Under the pieces are notes generated by a model. The model did not search any database. It saw only the letters and a list, made by a program, of their open reading frames with translations, and was not told where the DNA came from. Made by a program: the position numbers and the translations under genes. A stretch of DNA of 64,000 nucleotides, taken from NCBI GenBank assembly GCA_023515745.1, contig JALECJ010000005.1:682001-746000 (forward strand), read 5' to 3'. Each line of letters starts with the position of its first letter. Position 1 is the first letter of the stretch. The stretch is from Amoeboaphelidium protococcarum. Lineage: Eukaryota > Aphelidiomycota > Aphelidea. Shown here piece after piece: positions 47,669 through 60,320 of this stretch.

Positions 47669-50600
47669 TCATGAATATTATAACCGAAGTTGTTCCAACA
47701 ACTTCTCAGCGTCCAGAGCCTGATTTTCCTACTTGAGTAGACGTGATTCTCTCTTATACTCTCTCCGATCTGCAGCGTTCTTCTTCATAACTTCTCCATT
47801 CTTGAGTGATGATATCAAATCATCCATGACACCGCGCCTATTTGTATCCCCGAGAACTTGCTCTTTGAACTTGTTCTATCTCTCCTCTTTACGCTTCTTA
47901 TCCATGATCTCGAGCTCTAAAGCTTTACGCGCCAGTTCTTCATCGCGTTCATTCTCTTTGCGGGCTCTATCAAAGCTCTGCAGGAACTGAGCGAATATCA
48001 AGAAAATGGACTCAATTGGAGTCTTGTCCTCTTCTCCAAAGTAGTCATAGACTCCCTTAACTGCTGCCTCGCAGTCAGTTTTCAACTTCTCCAGAGCAGT
48101 GTATTATGCGGAGCTGATGCCCAAGAATGTCTTCATCACTGAGTAAAATTTATCCTTCTGATCATCGTTATCTGAGTGCAGGTCAACCTCATTCTTAAGA
48201 CTTTCCATACCCCTCTTCAGATCCATAAACTCTGCCATAACCGCTTACAACTGCAACTTGGACGCCTTATCTACACTGGATAGCTCGTCAGCAAAGTTCT
48301 TCAATTCCAGAAATCGCTTATTGATAAGAGTGTCCAAGTAGTTTAGGAATGTCCCTTTACCATTAGTCCTGATATCAGCCAGCTTTCCTATAGTGGTGAC
48401 TTTGAATCCAAAGGCGTTACCTTTAAACGAATTACTATTCATAAAATTACCAATCCATAGTACTATCTCGAGCAGTCGCCGCAACTTGGGACTGTCAGTT
48501 ATCTCCTTACTTGCACTCAAGATCGTTTGCAATTGCTTTGTCAACTCTGCAACCCTGTCGCTGAAATGCCTTTTAAACAGCAGCGACTTTAATCTCTACT
48601 CATACCGACTAATCTTCATAATCTCAATGTAAAATTACTCTGGCTTGCCTAACCGGCCATACTGATCCAAGTTCTCAGTAAGCATAGTCTACTCTTCTTA
48701 CGTGGGAATATACAATAGCAACTATCGAATAAAGCTTTCAGAGAGCAAATCTTCAGATAAACCAAGAATCGCTAATCTAATCTCAGGATATGTCATTTTG
48801 ATGCGAGATAACATGATTGACATGTTGTACGACTTTTTAGCATCCAATAAATTAATGACTTTGACCTCTTTCTCGGTGGAGCTATCCTTCTTCTTCTCAA
48901 CAACCTTGTCTACTATGCCAAACGTATTCTCAATCTCTGAAAAGTCCAACTACTTTTGAAGAATTTCATTATCATGCAACTGTTGCCAGAAAGTGCTACC
49001 AAGATTATTCGATGCCAGCTTATCCCACTGCATTTAACGCATCTTCGACTTTGGTTGCGCTATAAGTCTCGACTTCTGCTGTTGTTATTAACCGCCTAAG
49101 GAGGGCATTCCCGGGAAAGGTGGCGGAGGAGGAGCGTTGGGGCTCATCATAGGAGGTGGCGGCGGAGGAGGAGCTGCAGCATCTGTACTATCTCCATATG
49201 AGTCGAAAATATCTTCTTAATCCTAATCGCCATCTTGACTACCTGGACCGCCCGACTTATCAACTCCATCTTTGTTCGCCTGGCCAGCAGAAGTGGTGTC
49301 AGTGAGCGATCGCTCAGAGTCGGTGCGCGTGAATGAAGTTCCAATATTCTTGATAGCCTACTACTACTATTAAGCCTTCATATGTTCAATACTGTTATTG
49401 ATAGAAGTTTAAATAAAAGATTTCAAATCCGAACTAACATCAAACTGAGACGGGAACTTCCACTCATCAACGCTAATCTTACCACCGATAACAGGATTCT
49501 TATTACGGTCGTGTCTCAACTCCTAGATCTTTGTAGCTTGCAACTCCATCTTATGCTACTGAGCCATGATATCACTCTCCAATTTAATAACCTGTTCCTA
49601 CTTCGAAGACAATTACTCTTTAGTGGAAGTCAACTCCTGCTCTCTTTCTATCAACAGCGATTACACGGTCTCCATATCTTTGCCAAACACAGACAACTGT
49701 TTTCGCATAGAATCCAAGTCAGCTTGCTACTACTAGAATAACTCTTCCTTAGCAAAGCCTTCAATGAGTTGATTAATCTTGAAATTGAACTTATGAAAGT
49801 CAAAGTGCAGGCCATTACGTTACATTACCATCTCCTAGACAGCTTGATTGAGAATTTTCCAAAACTACGACTTGCGTGTCTAATCGCCAGCAGTCATAAC
49901 ATAGATCTGCTACATCACTCTCAGGAACTGATCATAAGTAGCTTCATCATTCACATTCAACTTGATGGCAGCAAATAGCTAGTCATGATCATTGATGTCA
50001 AATTGCGCCAGATTAGGAAGATCATGATTAAGATCAGCAAAATCATTGGCAGCTTCATCCTCAAAAATATAAATCTGATTATTCAAATCACTTGATCCAA
50101 TATCTTTCAAATCGTCAATTACATCTGTGAGGTTCAGACCGATAAACTCATTACGAATCTAAACTCTCACCTCAAGATCTTCCGGCGAGTTGACCAGAGT
50201 GTTCAAAAATACCATGCATGACAATCGGTAGTCCAGATCATCGATATGCAGAGTCTGCACAATAGATTAGAATCTAAACTTTTCAAATTTACACTTTTTA
50301 AAGTATTCCATAGCTTCAATCACCAGTTGATGGCCATTCGGGGGTATAACAGACACCGCGCCCAAAAGATCTAAAAGCATAGCCTTAATCTTGATATTGG
50401 AGCAGTCCAATCCTAGTGACAGAACAGATATCGCTTACGGGTAATTGATCATGCCGCTAAGACCAATCGCATTATTCATAAGAGTTTTAAAGCACCGGAT
50501 CATCTGTATCTGACATTCTCTCTCTTGCGGATCATTGATGATCTTGAGACAGATCTGTTTAAATAATGTCAGTAGTGATCCAATACCATCCTGTGCGATG

Positions 50601-51139
50601 AAATCACCGACCCAGCTCACCGGTAAAGTTCTAAGAGCGACTTCAAGTGACAGCAGCTCCTTAAGAAGATCACCAGGCACAACTTTCTGCTTTATGGCTG
50701 CCAAATATTGATCCACAGATTTCAAGTTGGTAGCCTGCTCCCCAGCCTTGTGAGTTTTAAACAATTCAATAGTGGTCTTGTGCTACTTCAACAGCATAAA
50801 CTTCTTATCGCGAGATAACTGTCTGATGGCTTCAATTTTCTCCCCAGGCAGTCCCATTTCTATAACAACCTGCTCTATTTCCTTGTCCAGAACTGCATCT
50901 TCAGGCATTTCATCATAGGTGATCTTGCCCAGCTTGTAATCTGCCGCAATTTTATTCTTCTTCTATGTATCCTGATGGTGAGCATTCAATAGCTGTGGTG
51001 TTGATCCAAATTTCCTCAAGGCCTATAGTGGAGATGAATTGCTACCACTACTTGACGTTTATTTCTATTAAGTATTACTTGGCTGAAACTAAGAGCCCTG
51101 TTACGGCTATTGAGCTTCACTCGAATTCTCTTGACCCAT
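47669..51139 (-). CDS. Diaphanous-type formin
   Basis: Actin nucleator and elongator controlled by Rho GTPases. 1156 residues, one exon. From the N-terminus: a Gln/Ser-rich leader; a GTPase-binding/FH3 armadillo region (EMGLPGEKIEAIRQLSRDKKF, LRTLPVSWVGDFI, LKIINDPQERECQIQ); a coiled coil rich in Gln; and a short FH1 with two proline runs (AAAPPPPPPPMMS, APPPPPFPGMP). The FH2 domain then spans about residues 690 to 1060 (MRQMQWDKLASNNLG, LEIVLWIGNFMNSNSFKGNAFGFK, TFLNYL). A diaphanous autoregulatory motif (RRGVMDDLISSLKNGE plus basic residues) precedes the last 60 residues. All parts of an autoinhibited Dia formin are present. It could respond to the RhoGAP-regulated GTPase encoded nearby, but that link is only positional. 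Confidence 0.95.
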
Positions 51140-51773
51140 TTCAACTTGGACTGGTCAGTGATGTTGATAATATATCTATATCTGGAGAGTTAACTGTATA
51201 AGTATTTAGTTGATTAAAAAAATATACTTGATATTATTATTATAATAAACAGAAAGGTAGCAAAATAGTAATTATAGTGGTGGTCACTGAGTCTAATTTT
51301 GTTTGTGGTTGCTATGCGGAGAAATGATAGGTGGTGCTGATCAATGTGTGAAATTAAGGTGACCTTGTACTTGGATCTCATCGCTATCCAATAACAAGCT
51401 CTGACTATTCGTAAATTTTTCATTATATCCAAGACACGATGAGGATACGTAAATATAAGCAAGACGATCATATGCAAAAATGGAACAGTGAATATCAAGT
51501 CTGACACGAATACTCTGCCACTAGGCGAGCGATGTCTGGGAAGGTAGTGGCAACAATAGTCAGCAATTATCGATTCTTGGCGTATCAGATTGAGAGCTTT
51601 TACTGTACTCATTTGAATAGAGTGAGTACTGTACAGAAGAGCGCACACGAGAGAAACTTTAATCCGACAGAATTGTTTCAACTCGGCGCGTAAAGGGGAA
51701 AGAGGAAACGTTTCTTTTCTGTGTGTCTTTCAACAGTTACGTACGTGTCTCAGTTGGTACACGCTTAATATTC
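51140..51773. other. Divergent region formin/large protein
   Basis: 634 bp between divergent starts. On the minus strand 155 codons free of all stops (51681-51214) continue beyond into a frame antisense-shifted to the formin leader. The composition is hydrophobic and AT-driven, so I do not call a gene. AT-rich throughout (ATTATTATTATAATAA near 51235). Confidence 0.35.
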
Positions 51774-54700
51774 ATGTAAACCCCTATTAAAAATTTGGCT
51801 TTGGACTATGACAGCCCTGTGAATGAGCATACTAATACTCCTTAATTATTCAAGGTGACTTTTGATGATGATTATATAAATGTTGAAGATGTTGAGGTTA
51901 ATGATAACAATAATGATAATGATGGAGGTGACCGAGTTAACGATGAGAATAGATTGTATACGTAGAATAACGAAGATGGTACTGAATCAGAGTCTGCAAA
52001 TCAAGACTTTACAGCTTCTGAGAGTATCATATAGTAATCTGCTGTTGTTGATGTCACTGCTTTGTAAATGAGTGGGAGGTAGAAGAGAAAAGCTTCGGAG
52101 TATGCAAAGAAGCATATAAAGCGGCTGTATGTGGATCCATTCATGGACAGAGTTCTCAAGATGGACTTTGGTGATAGAGACGTTCTTCGCACTATTGCTC
52201 AGAATCCTAATGCTGATGTCACCAAGTATGATAATGATGATTTTGTATATGATGAATAGCGGCGTGAGATGGAAGATCAAGATCTTGGCGAGTTTAGATC
52301 TCCTTCAACGTCAACTATGAATCGAGTCAGTTAATTGTCAGAGAAGTCCACGTTGTCGATATAAAAACTTTCAGGTCGTAAAGTACCAGCTTAAGATGAA
52401 GCCAAAAACTCTATGGGGAACATTTAGAAGAGAAGGATCAAGATTAATTCTTCAGAGAAGAAGCGAGTTGCTAAAAGTCAGAGTCGTTAACGAAGAGTTG
52501 GTAAAGGTGTACAGCGGAGGAGAGCTGTACGAAGAGCTGCTAACGCGCCTCGCCCCAATAGAGATAGTCGAATTGCATCGCGTTAAAAGTCAACGGCGTT
52601 TCTGAAGGATATCAAGTAAGTTGTACGCCGACTAAAGCGTCTTCCTTAATTAAAAGTCAACCAAAAAGCCGGTTCAGTGGTGTAATCTTAATACATTTAA
52701 AAACGTGATGTTAATTTGCGGGAGCGTAAGACCAAGAAGGTTGTTCCTAGAAAGAGATAGAATGTCGTTGTTATTAATGAGAGATCGTTATCTGAATAGT
52801 CAAAGTTATGCGTTGTAGATGTAGCTTCAGTTGGTTAGAGACCGGGCTAGAACCTCAGTGGCTTTTTGATGAGACGCTCTGATGAACAATTGACCAAGGC
52901 TATTCCTGGTAAACCCGTTGATGGATTTATGGCTTTCTTCAGTATAGCTATTGCTAGAATTCGTTCCCAAAAGTCATTTAATGTTGATAAAGTATTAGAA
53001 TAGTGCCGTGCCTATACAGTAAACTTGGATGATGGAGATAAAGACTTACTGATGCAATATTTTGCCACCTTGGAGGCAGAGTTTTATTTAACTGACCATA
53101 GAATTACCGAAATTTACTTATTTATATTGATAAAATGGGAATGTCTATTCAATTGTGGTGATTAGTTGAGGCTTTTTATTGATCACTCTCTGAGTTCTCC
53201 ATCTAAAAGTATGAGCTTAGTTTTATTGTCTGTTTTGGTTCGTCTGCGTTATACAGATTCTGAGCTGCTGTGGTAGTTATTGCAATAGCATTCGAGCTCT
53301 TAAATCGCTGGCAATAAGCCCTTGGCGCTTATTTTTCTGTCAATTGTTCTAGAATCACTTTGGTATTCAGATCTAGGACAAGTGTTAGTTGCTCCTTAAC
53401 ATATACCTTCATGTTTCCTAGTCAATGTATTGGAGATGATTGATCTATAGTAGGCTCTGGTTATAACAATGCAGATCTTTTAGACCAAGATGGTGAGCAA
53501 TAGAGAACATGTCATGAAAGAGTTACTTTAACGCGTCTTGAGGTCTTAAAGTCAATCTTTTGCCTCATAATATTTGAAACTTTTCAGACAATTTCTGTAA
53601 TTGGAAGTTGCGGATACTGCTGTGGTAAAGCAGTTTGGTAAAAAGTGCGTGGGTAAGTTTATAATGCCGTTGCTTCCCAAGACTCCACATCAGTTTGATG
53701 TTTATAAAGACTAGAATGGAGATAGTTTTGGCGTGCTTTACTTGGTAGTTCCTTTATTGTGTCTAATATCTGATGCTTTGTAAGGATAGTTTGCAAATGA
53801 TGTCTTGCTGATACTGTACAAGTGTATCGATTTCAATAATTGTGTCAATCCCAATGTATTCTCGATGTTAATTTCCTCCCTGCGTTCTAGGCTTATACCG
53901 CGCTTGGTTGAACAGAGCGATTTGATTTGTAATGTGTGGAAGCGTTGCTTGCTCTGTCTGTCTCTATATCATCAATTCCAAGGTGCTGACATAATCCCCG
54001 ATAGTATATCATCAAAGTTGAGTGGGATTAGTTTTATCGATTGCTTACAGAAGTATAATGGGTTTTTATCTGATAATCACAAGATGTAATGGCTCTAAGC
54101 AAGCAGGACATTGTAGTCAACTATTTCTCTTATTATTGATCAGTGGATAACTCAACTTGCAGACCAGAGCAGCGTTGAGTTCTCGATTTAACTGCTTCCA
54201 ATTGTTAGTGTTAGCTTTTAGTATTTGCAAAATTTGGACTCCGGTCTGGTGTATAATCTTCTGGCTCTAGTTTAGAGAACACTCCATATCATGAATACAT
54301 GTCTCTCTAAAATCACTTCGTAGTGGGAACTCCTCAGCCACCAGGACATAGATGAGTTTGATTCTCTTATTGAACTGTCCGACTTGGAGACTCTGGATTA
54401 AAATGCTTCAGTCTCTCAACAGAATGCATAAATTGATCTTATAAGGTAACCGGTTGATGCACTAAAACACATGCGGTCCTTGTTGCAGAGCTTGATCCAG
54501 GCCAAGTTTGGGAAATTTCAGCAGATGGAGTTGTCAAGTTTCATTTTAGCCGCTGAATCGCTCTCTCTACTCGGACATACTCTGATTATGTCGGGTTCTC
54601 TAACAATTGATGATTTCTTTTAATAAGATGGACCAGACGCCCTCTGGATATCGGCTAGTCGACTGCAATCGAATGAGTTGATAAAAATTTATACGGTCAG

Positions 54701-56120
54701 CGTGATGCCAGGATTATTTGATTTGTCAATGTCCAGAGCGAGACAGTTGTAAACTCTTGGGACTTTTATGTCTTCGATGGTGGATCCTTTGGTATTTAAC
54801 TCCGATTAGATGTTCCTCAATCAACTCTTGATTATCTCACGTAGACTTGCATCCATGTTGGGTGTATAATTAGATTTCAGGTGTGGTACTCCTCGCTTAC
54901 CGACTGCTGCTATGATTTAGCTCTTTGATGTTCTGATGTCAAGAATTCTCTCTGCTTAGCTGGTGTAAGGTGAGTTGAATCAACTCAGAACTGTTCTATA
55001 TGCCATGGTACAAAAAGTCGTCCAAGCATCTAAAGACTCATCTTCTGACTACATGCAATTCGCCAGCTCTATTGTACAGGTTATTGTACAAAGAGTGCTT
55101 CTTTCTCCTCTATCGTATCAAAATGTCTTAATTAGTGCGATAAGCTAGTACATTAGTCACTGTGAGAATGCTCAAGTGCGAGAGTCATTGCTGTTAGGAT
55201 CTTTGTCATCTCTGGAATCTCAAGATCTTGTTAGAGATTCTGCAGCTTAAAGTAAAGCGCTGGAGATATTCTAAAGTGCATTTGGAAGTTTGGATCTCAA
55301 TTCTCAGAGTGGCATTCAGTAAGCGCGTCAAAGTATTGCTAACATTTGCAAAATCCTTAATCAATCCTAAAATATGAAACTATAGTCTCTATTCAATGAT
55401 ATATTTTTGCCAAGTCTGGTTGATGAGAGCGCTCGTCCTATATTTAATGACCTTGCTCCTGGGATATTCTTTGTATCAGAAGTTATTAATAATATGCGAT
55501 TGTCGTGTCTTAAACAAAATTTGAAGTCCATTATGAACTGTCTTGAGCTATGGGCTCTGGGTAGAACAACAATATTGGAAAAGATTCAATTGGCGAAACT
55601 ATTTACTCATCTGCTTTAATAGACTTGCACAGAACATTGTTACGATAAAAAACTCCTATAATCCATAGCTGCCTTATTGTTTGAAAGCTTAAAGTAGACT
55701 TTATCTCATGGCTTCCTTCTAGACTCGCAGACCGATGATGATTAGGCTATGTTACAGCAAAAGTGGAGCGACGTGCAAAGCTTGGTTATTGGCTATGATG
55801 ATGAGTATCGACAAGACTATCATTTATATCTCGAACAGCTATTCCGCAGTGGCGATAAACCAACGTCTGTACTTACACGTCTTGAAAGCCTGTAGATATC
55901 TGGGGTTGCTTACATTAGTCACGCAATGACACTGCTTGTTACTCTCCACAGCTGTGATCTAGCTGTGGATGAAGTTGAGAACTTGACTCAAGCATTAATT
56001 CGATCTCCTGCGGTGATTCAATCCAAAGATGCCCAGTTGTAGCGGCTTCTCATAGAACATTTGCTGCTCCCGCTTAACATGATGAATGAAATCAACTATC
56101 TCTACAATAAACTCTCATGA
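51774..56120 (+). CDS. Large helical protein of 1448 residues, possibly Mms22/Mus7-like
   Basis: One exon, 1449 codons with no TGA, about 90 TAA/TAG codons. The first 380 residues are polar: acidic (DDDYINVEDVEVNDNN), then strongly basic with Arg/Lys clusters (QRRVGKGVQRRRAVRRA), suggesting a DNA- or chromatin-linked protein. From PGKPVDGFMAFFSIAIARIR to the end it is continuous Leu-rich helix, ARM/HEAT-like, without membrane spans, for example LLQQTCTEHCYDKKLLQSI and ending YLYNKLS. Length and layout (disordered basic N-terminus, long helical body) recall fungal Mms22/Mus7 replication-repair proteins, and yeast Mms22 is of similar size. I found no motif that proves it; Rif1-like or other HEAT proteins are alternatives. 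Confidence 0.8.
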
Positions 56121-56384
56121 TGCAAAAGCTAGGACTTTTAAATAATCTTTCGTGTTCAATATAGCAAACAATCTATTTGATTGGCCGTTCCATACACAGT
56201 AGGCAGTCTTCTTCTCGTTAAGTGATCTACTGTACTGTAGATCTTTTCATCGGAGCGCGTTTATTCTTTCTCTTTTTGATTTTCTGTTTGAAAGTCGCGA
56301 AATACCTGATAGAGTGAGCAGCTATATCTTCTGCTATACTATTGGAATATAGATTTTATAACAGTCAAGTCTAAATATTGAGAG

Positions 56385-57127
56385 ATGCCGTCTAGTAGAA
56401 ATTTGCCATATGCAGCTGAAGTTAATGCTGAATTATCCCCATAAGAGATTGAGGTACGATGTTTATATTGATCAATTATCTCAACATGTGGTATCATCTC
56501 TATTGAACTATGTGCAGGTGTTGGAAGATGCTTATAAGAGAGCTGCTGTTACTACCAGAGGTCAAATACCGTCTTAGATCAAGTAGGATTTGGATGATAT
56601 TCTTGATAATAAATAACTAAATCATCACTGCATTATTTTGTAGATTCAACTATGCTTGGGGTCTCGTCAGAAGTAGATTTCGTGATGATCAGCTGAAAGG
56701 AGTATCAATCTTACAAGGTGAGAATTGCGTACTAATCTTGTTTTCTGGATTTTTAATTGCACTTAGTAAGCATACAAGTGTATGTATGTGTATGGGTGTA
56801 GAGCTATATGATGATGTGGAGAGAAGACGCGAGTGCACGTATTATCTGGCTCTTGGTTATTTCAAGTTGGGCAAATATGCTGAGAGTCGTCGATTTAATG
56901 CCATGCTGCTGAGAGATGAACCCAATAATGCACAAGCTCAGTCTTTACAAAAAGTAATTGACGACAAAGTGGCTTCTGGTAAGTTGGAATCTACATTCCC
57001 ATTGCCTCATTCTAAATCTTTCCTGTTATTACTATTATGTGTAGAAAGCTTCATCGGAATGGCTGTCGTTGGTGGAGTTGTCGCCCTTAGCGGACTTGTA
57101 CTTGGTGCTATTCTAAAGCGAAAATGA
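56385..57127 (+). CDS. FIS1: Mitochondrial fission protein FIS1
   Basis: Tail-anchored outer-membrane TPR protein that recruits fission adaptors to mitochondria and peroxisomes. Four exons (56385-56453, 56518-56582, 56644-56717, 56802-57127) give 177 residues. The TPR core has the family signatures FNYAWGLVRSRFRDDQLKGVSIL and RRRECTYYLALGYFKLGKYAESRRF, then RDEPNNAQAQSLQKVIDDKV. The C-terminus is one hydrophobic segment (MAVVGGVVALSGLVLGAIL) ending KRK then TGA, the basic tail-anchor end. Relative to yeast Fis1 there is an insert of about 20 residues before the anchor. Introns of 64, 61 and 84 bp; two of the donors are the rarer GTACGA and GTAGGA. Confidence 0.93.
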
Positions 57128-57366
57128 TTGAATGCTCTTATTTGTTGACACTGTTAGTGATATTGCAATTGGAATATATATTAAACTGTATTTTTATACT
57201 TATTGTTTAGCTATTTCGGTTTCAACGTGATCATTCTATCCTGTATGATACTTGAAGTTCTTTTGCAGACTCGCAATGACTGCAGCCCATAGTCTCTTCG
57301 AAATCTACAACATAGCAAGGATATACTTAAACAAAACATAAACGACAGTAACAAAAACAACAAATA

Positions 57367-59979
57367 TCAATCTATTAATTTAGATTTACTGTGATTGAGG
57401 ACAAGGAGGTCGGAGCGTCGACGCGGTTTACTTGCACTAGTTAGAGCACCGAGTTTACTAATCATTACGAAAATGATCATCATAACTTACATCACATCAC
57501 CGATTCTAAATGGTTCATCATCACACTTAATAACGAGGTATATGGCCATAGACGAGACCAAAACTAAAGCAACTATTTTGGAGCGTATAGTTCTGCAAGA
57601 GTATATGGATTACTGCTAATTGATGGTAAAGTTGAACGCCAACAGCAGAGCAGTAGATGCAAAATCTTGAGGTTCGAGCATTTTAAAATCATTAGGAAGA
57701 TTACGGACATAAACAGCAATTTTCACTAGATGAAGAGGCAAGACACTGAGATACAATTACAATACCATATAGTGCCATTAGTATTCAGCTACACCATCCT
57801 AATGAAACAATTCAGAGCACTTCCAAATTTACTAAACTGTAACCATAAGAAATGTCAAATCATACGGACCGATGAATGCCGCAGTAACACCAGCTATTGT
57901 CCAATACTTATTACTAGTGATTGTCTTGTATCTACTACTAAAAAACTTTACTACAATTCTATATACAAAGTTGAACAACAGAATTACAGTGTCGAATAAT
58001 AGACATCGAATCATAACCAGACCAATACTGGTAAGCACATACACTGAAACTACTATCCAATGAGAATTCACAAACAGGGTACCGAGAATAAGAATTGGGA
58101 TTAGGTACATAACCACAATAGAACTGATCCGAAGCAGCGACTATTAATATGTAGTAAAGTGGGGATATAGTGAGCAGAGCAGAATACACAGCACAGTGAT
58201 TATGAAGGGATAAACTAGAGCAAATTACTTTCGATGTCTAACTATAGATTTTACAGTATACCAAGCACTAGGCTGAATATAGAGATATCCTGAACAATTA
58301 CTTAATATGGATATGTAATATTCTGCAGAGAAAGAGTCAATAAGAATTAGATTATCCAATCCAGCCCATTGTATCAATTATTAAGAATGACTTTCAGGAT
58401 TCTTTTCAACACGAACATAAACATAATCAGACGCTGTACATTCATTTGATATAAATCTAGCAGTAAAAGTCAGAGGAGATTCAGAATTCCGCCTGAATAC
58501 AAGCTTTTAAAGAGAATTCACTTATGTAGACACTGACCATAAACTAGGAGTAATTACGACTTTATCCAACTATTTAAATGCAGTTTCATTCCATAAGAGA
58601 ATACGTTGCTAGTCTTCCATCTTCTCCATATACACAGTACTATTTCCAGGTATGAACATGCTATAATAATCTCTTTATGTCTAGGGATTAAAATAATGAT
58701 GAACCAGCCGATTCCCATCATAGAACTTCCATGAAGTAAAATTGTCACTGACACCGTCGCAAATAACTACTTTAAATCGTGAGTTGGAGATTAATGCAAA
58801 AGCTTCACCGTCCATACTCTGAAATTTAGTTCTTTTATCAGAAAGGGACATCGTCATTGATAATCCAATATTTTACTAATTATATTCACCAGACTCATGA
58901 AATTTATCTTCAAGTCTGGGAAGATCCTGTATCGAGTCAAACTATTTGAACAAAACTTGATTGTAATAGCGATTCTTTTGACTAGTATCAAGAAATACAG
59001 TATTCATAATGATATCAGACAAGAGAACGACCAACTAATTACACCAAAGAATCGATTAATGATCAGTCTAAGTAGATACAGAGTCTAACATCTCAGTTTC
59101 CACATGCAAATAATGCTATCCAAATTCTTCTGAATCACTGTACTGATATGCAGATTGAGAGGAGACCATTTTATCCATATCACCACCAGAAATTGACAGG
59201 ATTGACATATTATTCAACAACAAGGGCAATGAGTGACCACTCTAGGATACATGCCCATTCACCTTCCAATACAATTACAGGAGTCGCCTATCTAAAGGAG
59301 CTGGAGGTATGAAATGAGGAGTGCTCAAAGTGATAAGTGAATCCGCGCAAGTGAGATTGATATCTCCGTAAAGTGTAAACATTGTCCTGGCCACGAATCC
59401 AGCCATTGAATGAGAGAATACTAAGACTTTAGAGAAGTGTAGATCCTAACACAAATGCTATAGGACTTGGTGAGCATACTGTGCCTGCCGTTCAACTACG
59501 CCGCCATCAAGACCACTCAGCTCCTCTTTAAAATCTACAGCATAAAACTCAATTTGAGGACGTTATGAAAACCCATCGACAATACCATTACTGCGATCAT
59601 TAACAACATCCCCATGTTGCAATCGATTCAAAACTGTAGACGCGACAGATCTGACCTGCTTAAAACTTCCACCACTGCCAGGCAAGAATAAGACTGCATA
59701 TTAGTGTTTGTCATCATCATCATCATCATCATCATCATCAATAAACCCCTCATAATACTTATAAAGACCATACTTGTAATGCATCGTCTATTCATCTTGA
59801 ACGAGTTGATACATTGGCCGCATATAAGTCATCTAACACCGACTAGGATAATCATTATGAAGATACATGGTTAGAGATATGTATAAAAAAGCAATAGTCA
59901 ACACACTACCAACTATTACGGCAAGATATCCCCTTTTTTAACCAGCTCCACCATTATTATTCATAGTACTATAAGACAT
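57367..59979 (-). CDS. BST1: GPI inositol deacylase (PGAP1/BST1)
   Basis: ER membrane lipase that removes the acyl chain from the inositol of GPI anchors, needed for ER exit of GPI proteins. 870 residues, one exon. One membrane span near the N-terminus (YLAVIVGSVLTIAFLYISL), then a lumenal lipase domain: AVLFLPGSGGSFKQVRSVAS (the PGAP1 signature), IEFYAVDFKEELSG, and the nucleophile elbow VLVFSHSMAGFVARTMF, where most lipases have Gly-His-Ser-Met-Gly. DSLITLSTPH follows, then beta-rich regions and a C-terminal block of several membrane spans (VYPFIITVLCILLCSLY onward). A run of ten Asp lies just before the lipase domain. Convergent with FIS1, stops 240 bp apart. Confidence 0.9.
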
Positions 59980-60320
59980 GAGAACGTACTGTACCTAGGA
60001 CAATAATTGCGAGTAGATCTTGACACTCCAATGACTTTTTCGATAAGAAGGAAATATAAAACAGTCGGAAAGAATTGAGAAAAAATAGATGAAGAGTGGG
60101 GCGCTAAAACAGAACGTTCCATTATGGCCGCCGTTTGTATAAAAACAGTAGAAAGATGAAGGAACAGATTGATGTATAAATGCTATGGCATATTGTTAAC
60201 ACTGAATCTTACTTGCAGCAACAGGTAGCAAAGATTACCTCAAAACTTTGAAAAGAGAATACGTGAAAAAGACTTGACAGAAACACCAAGTAAAAGGGCA
60301 AGACAATGGATATGTTTACT
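59980..60320. other. Intergenic region upstream of PGAP1
   Basis: 341 bp between the PGAP1 start and the stop of the next minus-strand gene. No ORF of note and no repeat seen. Confidence 0.35.

Noticed and set aside
51214-51681. 155-codon minus-strand ORF upstream of the formin
   Set aside because: No TAA/TAG as Gln, a hydrophobic AT-rich end, no link in frame to the formin, no recognisable motif; probably chance.
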